From JBKQVT01 sp963727245 (GTDB taxonomy: Bacteria > Planctomycetota > Planctomycetia > Pirellulales > Thermoguttaceae): a DNA stretch of 64,000 bases. The notes beneath the pieces are model-generated. The model did not search any database, had not been told where the DNA came from, and was given only the letters and a program-made list of their open reading frames with translations. A program made the translations under genes and the position numbers. The stretch lies in assembly GCA_963727245.1 (NCBI GenBank), contig CAVSFO010000018.1:248001-312000 (forward strand), written 5' to 3'. Of this stretch, positions 60,956 to 64,000 are shown in pieces (within the stretch, counting starts at the first letter, position 1; every line of letters starts with the position of its first letter).

Positions 60956-61118
60956 AAAGGGGACTGGCTCCGTCGCCTCAATCGGCCAGCCCTGCCGAAA
61001 CGGTTTGCGGCGACGGTGCCTGTCCCCTTTCCCGGGCGGAATAAAGGGGACAGGCACCGTGGCAGCGACGTTTCTCCCACTGCCAACCAAGTGGTGCCAC
61101 GGAGCCAGTCCCCCTTTT
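60956..61118. repeat. nested REPINs (two related palindrome families)
   Basis: Outer arms AAAGGGGACTGGCTCCGT (60956) and ACGGAGCCAGTCCCCCTTTT (to 61118) enclose inner arms GGTGCCTGTCCCCTTT (about 61016) and AAAGGGGACAGGCACC (to 61058). They fill the dcd-cmk spacer. Confidence 0.8.
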
Positions 61119-61150
61119 TCCGCCGACCCAGCGTAGTAGAATTACGCCCC

Positions 61151-61810
61151 ATGATTATCACCATTGACGGACCTGCCGGCGCCGGGAAGAGCACCGTGGC
61201 CCGGGCGCTGGCCCGGCGACTGGGCTTCCGCTTTCTCGACACGGGAGCCATGTATCGGGCGGTGGCCCTGGCCGGCATGCGCCACGGCGTCGACTGGCAG
61301 CGGCCTGAGGAACTGGCCCAGCTCGCCCGGCAACTCGACCTCCGCCTGGCCGAAGACCGCGTCTACCTCGACGGCCAGGACGTCACCGAGGCGATCCGCC
61401 GCACGGAAGTGACCGCCGTCACCCGCTACGCCGCCGACAACCGCAACGTCCGCGAACTCATGGTGAAACTGCAACGGGCCATCGCCGGCAATGACAACCT
61501 GGTGAGCGAAGGCCGCGACCAGGGGACTGTCGTCTTCCCCGACGCCAAGTGCAAATTCTTCCTTACCGCCAGCGAGGACGAGCGGGCCCGTCGCCGCTGG
61601 CGCGATCTCCAGGCCCGCGGCGAAGCGGCCTCCTTCGAGGAAACCCTCGCCGCCCAGCGGCGGCGCGACCAGCAGGACGCCGGCCGGGCGGTGGGGCCCC
61701 TGCGAAGTGCCGCCGATGCCATCCGCGTCTCGACCGACGGCCTGACTCCGGACCAGGTTGTGGACCGGCTGGAATCGCTGGCCCGCACGCGGTATAGTGG
61801 GTCCTTTTGA
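61151..61810 (+). CDS. cmk: cytidylate kinase
   Basis: 219 residues from ATG 61151; the open frame further upstream crosses REP sequence. The P-loop is GPAGAGKS (7-14). LDTGAMYRAVAL is the CMP-binding segment, and SEGRDQGTVVFPDA and RRRDQQDAGRAVGPL are family motifs. It phosphorylates CMP/dCMP. plsC follows after 116 bp. Confidence 0.95.
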   Translation: MIITIDGPAGAGKSTVARALARRLGFRFLDTGAMYRAVALAGMRHGVDWQRPEELAQLARQLDLRLAEDRVYLDGQDVTEAIRRTEVTAVTRYAADNRNVRELMVKLQRAIAGNDNLVSEGRDQGTVVFPDAKCKFFLTASEDERARRRWRDLQARGEAASFEETLAAQRRRDQQDAGRAVGPLRSAADAIRVSTDGLTPDQVVDRLESLARTRYSGSF

Positions 61811-61835
61811 TGTGACTCGAACGAGCGGAGAACCT

Positions 61836-61897
61836 GGGGACTGTCCCAATTTTGGGCACCGTGCGAAGCATGGTCGGACGAAAATGGGACTGTCCCC
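61836..61897. repeat. REPIN, GGGGACTGTCCC family
   Basis: GGGGACTGTCCCAATTTTGG and CGAAAATGGGACTGTCCCC around a centre containing GCATGGTCGGAC, just upstream of plsC. Confidence 0.7.
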
Positions 61898-61926
61898 CTC
61901 TGAAGCACCCTGACGCACACCTGCCC

Positions 61927-62724
61927 ATGGCCAGCCGTTCCTTACACAGTCGCCTCTGGTATCAATTTCTCCGCCACTGCTTGCAAATCGGCGGCGTGTT
62001 GGCTTACGGCGTGCGGTACTACGGGCGTGAAAACATCCCCACCCACGGCGGAGTCCTGGTCGTTTGCAACCACCAGAGCCATTTCGACCCCCCGCTGGTC
62101 GGCATGGGGGTCAACCGGCGAATGAACTACCTGGCCCGCGACACCCTCTTCACCTTTCCCCCCTTTCGCTGGCTGATTCATTCGGTGGATGCGATTCCGA
62201 TCGATCGGGAGGGGGTCGGGCTGAGCGGCGTGAAGGAATCGTTGCGGCGGCTGAAGCGGGGCGAGATGGTGGTGGTCTTTCCGGAGGGGACGCGGACGCG
62301 GGACGGGGAGATCGGACGCTTTCGGCCCGGTTTCACGGCCCTGGCCTCGCGGAGCGGGGCCGCCATCCTGCCCGTCGCCGTCGAGGGGGCCTTTGCGGCC
62401 TGGCCGCGGGCGCAGAAGTTTCCCGGCCGGGGCCGGATTTTCGTCCGTTATGGCCCCCCACTGCGGCCAGAGGAGATCCGGGGCCGCGACGAACGGGAGT
62501 TGCTCTTGGAGGTCCAGCGGCGGGTGCACCAGTGCCTGGCCGAGAATCCGGCAGCATCCGGGGTTTGTCGCATATCGTGGCGGGTTGTAGTGTGCGGCTG
62601 TCGCTGTTGCGACCATATCATTAACCCCGAGCAGCCGCGCCTTCGACCCGGAGGGTCGGCTGAAAGTAGCCCAGCGATTCATCGCTGGGTCCCGGAACTC
62701 CGCGCAAGTTCTCTCGTCCCGTAG
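61927..62724 (+). CDS. plsC: 1-acyl-sn-glycerol-3-phosphate acyltransferase, tail read from REP
   Basis: 265 residues from ATG 61927. The acyltransferase motifs are NHQSHFD (H49-x4-D54), PIDREGVG, and FPEGTRTRDG (118-127) with ILPVAVEG. It transfers an acyl chain to lysophosphatidate for phospholipid synthesis. The family normally ends near residue 215. The last ~45 codons (CCDHIINPEQ onward) run into the REP at 62640-62806, so the C-terminus is encoded by repeat sequence or the true stop has been lost by an indel. Confidence 0.9.
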   Translation: MASRSLHSRLWYQFLRHCLQIGGVLAYGVRYYGRENIPTHGGVLVVCNHQSHFDPPLVGMGVNRRMNYLARDTLFTFPPFRWLIHSVDAIPIDREGVGLSGVKESLRRLKRGEMVVVFPEGTRTRDGEIGRFRPGFTALASRSGAAILPVAVEGAFAAWPRAQKFPGRGRIFVRYGPPLRPEEIRGRDERELLLEVQRRVHQCLAENPAASGVCRISWRVVVCGCRCCDHIINPEQPRLRPGGSAESSPAIHRWVPELRASSLVP

Positions 62725-62806
62725 GGACGACTGAAAATAGCCCAGCGGTTCATCGCTGGGTCCCGGAACCCCGCGAAGTTCTCTCGTCCCGAGGGACGAC
62801 TGAAGC
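62640..62806. repeat. left REP pair of the IS200-like element
   Basis: Two tandem copies of about 85 bp, each with AGCCCAGCG(G/A)TTCATCGCTGGG then TTCTCTCGTCCC and GGGACGACTGAA, end at the transposase stop side. Copy 1 overlaps the 3' end of plsC. Confidence 0.75.
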
Positions 62807-62815
62807 CGTGCGGCC

Positions 62816-63268
62816 TCAATCCCAGATATACCGCTCGTCGTACTGGATGTTGTGTTTCTTGAGGAACGCCAGAAATTCCTCCTGGAAAGTTTGCTTGCGA
62901 TGGTGCTCCGCTTGTGACTCGATGTACGCGACGGTGCGATTCACCTGGGAAATCCCCAGGCTGAACGCACCGTAACCCTCCTGCCAGCCAAAGCCGCGGT
63001 GTTCGGGAAGCGTGTCGTGGACCCACTTGGACGAGGCGCCTTTGATGAGTTGCATGGCTTTCGCGATGGCCATGGTGGACGGCAGGGACAGGAGGACGTG
63101 CACGTGGTCCTCGACGCCGCCGATGGCTTTGGCCGTCATGCCGTTCTCCCTGGCGATTCCGCCCATGAAGGGCCAAAGGCGGGATTGGAGGCTTTCCACA
63201 ATGTACGGTCGCCGCCCTTCGGTGCTGAACGCGCAATGATACAGGTTGCTGGTGAACGAATGGCCCAT
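62816..63268 (-). CDS. tnpA: IS200/IS605-type TnpA transposase
   Basis: 150 residues, the length of IS200 TnpA. The HUH metal motif is EDHVHVLLSLP (H55, H57) and the catalytic tyrosine is Y115 in TVAYIESQAEHH. Single-strand transposases of this type act on hairpin ends, and matching hairpins flank the gene on both sides (62640-62806 and 63336-63384). No tnpB follows. The sequence is unrelated to the RAYT copies at 22-31 kb beyond the fold. Confidence 0.93.
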   Translation of the reverse strand: MGHSFTSNLYHCAFSTEGRRPYIVESLQSRLWPFMGGIARENGMTAKAIGGVEDHVHVLLSLPSTMAIAKAMQLIKGASSKWVHDTLPEHRGFGWQEGYGAFSLGISQVNRTVAYIESQAEHHRKQTFQEEFLAFLKKHNIQYDERYIWD

Positions 63269-63335
63269 GGTCGCACCTTTCCGAGAATGGATCAGCCGTC
63301 CCTACGGGACTATCGAGCGGGTTGTAACTTCCGGC

Positions 63336-63384
63336 TTCCCAGCGATAAATCGCTGGGCTACTATCAAATGCCCCTCCGGGGCAG
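63336..63384. repeat. right REP of the IS200-like element
   Basis: CCCAGCGATAAATCGCTGGG followed by CTACTATCAAATGCCCCTCC, the complement of modules at 47.6 and 62.7 kb. Within 63269-63682 only this and degenerate repeat pieces are seen. Confidence 0.7.
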
Positions 63385-63682
63385 GTGATCTGCCGGCATC
63401 ATCGGTTTTCGAGAACCAGCCGCATGTCATACCCGATTGGCGTTTCCCTTGCAATTACCGGCCCTACGGCCGGGAAACGCGGGAGACATGGCCGATTAGT
63501 CAGGTGGCATCGCCGGGCCGATAGCCCGTTCCGAATTCGCGCTGGGGGGGCATATACCACCAGGCACCATCCCTCGCACGGGCGTTTGTCCGCTCGGCCG
63601 CCCTTGTCCTCCGGCCGATTTCTGCTAAACTTATTGGTTTCCCCAGGGCCCATGCCCACGGCGGTAGAACCAGGGATTTCGT

Positions 63683-63958
63683 ATGGCAAGGCGACTGCAA
63701 TTCAATCGCGTCAGCAAGCGACGCACGAAGACCAAGATCCACGGCAAGAAGAAGGACCCCCTGTTCGTCGAGGGACAGCGGCCCCGGCCGATGTACGTCG
63801 ACTACAAGAACCTCGATCTGCTCAAGAAGCTGACCAATCGTCAGAGCAAGATCATCAGCCGGCGCAAGAGCGGCTGCACGGCCGTCAGCCAGCACGCGGT
63901 GACGCGAGCCATCAAGCGGGCCCGCTTCATGGCGCTGCTGCCGTACACGGGCGAGTAG
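63683..63958 (+). CDS. rpsR: 30S ribosomal protein S18
   Basis: 91 residues. The Arg/Lys-rich N-terminal extension (MARRLQFNRVSKRRTKTKI) is longer than usual. The core is VDYKNLDLLKKLTNRQSKII, RRKSGCTAVSQHAVTRAIKR and ARFMALLPYTG, which are diagnostic. It binds the small-subunit platform. The ribosome site is weak (CCAGGGATTTCGT). It stands apart from rpsF, unlike in many genomes. The remaining 42 bases of the window contain nothing recognisable. Confidence 0.92.
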   Translation: MARRLQFNRVSKRRTKTKIHGKKKDPLFVEGQRPRPMYVDYKNLDLLKKLTNRQSKIISRRKSGCTAVSQHAVTRAIKRARFMALLPYTGE

Positions 63959-64000
63959 GGTCGGCCGCCGGTGGCGTCTTCTTGCGGTGCAGGCACTCGC

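Overview
The window is high-GC bacterial DNA, most likely from the phylum Planctomycetota (order Pirellulales or close by). This is inferred from four things: paired sulfatases and anaerobic sulfatase maturases, leucine-rich-repeat proteins with the planctomycete three-helix membrane anchor, a BamA-like protein with a very long proline-rich insert, and intergenic spaces crowded with REP-type palindromes. At least twenty apparent frameshifts break otherwise well-conserved genes, including dnaB and aroA. Most are cured by removing one base, so the assembly probably carries uncorrected indel errors. Broken housekeeping genes are therefore annotated as single loci.

Layout. 0-5 kb: an AAA ATPase, an alpha/beta hydrolase, a small membrane protein and acetyl-CoA synthetase. 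5-15 kb: BamA-like Omp85 protein, replicative helicase dnaB, a class V aminotransferase, a DUF155-like membrane protein and a FadL-like outer-membrane protein. 15.8-22.1 kb (+ strand): sulfatase, its radical-SAM maturase, an NTF2-like secreted protein and a glycine-rich exported protein. 22.1-31 kb: an accessory island. Four near-identical REP-associated tyrosine transposase (RAYT) units of about 755 bp, all on the minus strand, are spaced 1.7-1.9 kb apart. The spacers hold pieces of surface-protein genes, toxin-tip-like C-termini and LRR or membrane proteins that may be immunity partners. 31-35 kb (- strand): a second sulfatase/maturase module, mirror-oriented to the first. 35.6-41.3 kb: a large CsgG-like/beta-propeller secreted protein and a GH63-type glycoside hydrolase. 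41.7-45.4 kb: an ABC exporter operon. 45.5-50.2 kb: cyclophilin lipoprotein, zinc-ribbon protein, HELGH membrane protease, LRR protein and aroA. 50.5-52.7 kb: argC-argJ. 52.9-59.4 kb: CapA-like protein, phosphodiester glycosidase, csrA, a uroporphyrinogen-decarboxylase-like protein, a TIM-barrel isomerase and a Lon-N-domain protein. 59.7-64 kb: nth, dcd, cmk, plsC, an IS200-like transposase and rpsR.

How it works together. The two sulfatase modules each pair a formylglycine-dependent sulfatase with an anSME-type maturase, fitting degradation of sulfated polysaccharide. BamA, FadL and the exported proteins fit a diderm envelope. argC-argJ, aroA, dcd, cmk, nth, dnaB, plsC and rpsR are core functions. 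The striking content is mobile: two distinct HUH/Y1 transposase families, each flanked by its own palindromic repeat, plus about ten further REP families between core genes. For RAYT copy 3 the flanks rejoin in frame into one surface-protein gene, which is direct sequence evidence of transposition without target duplication.
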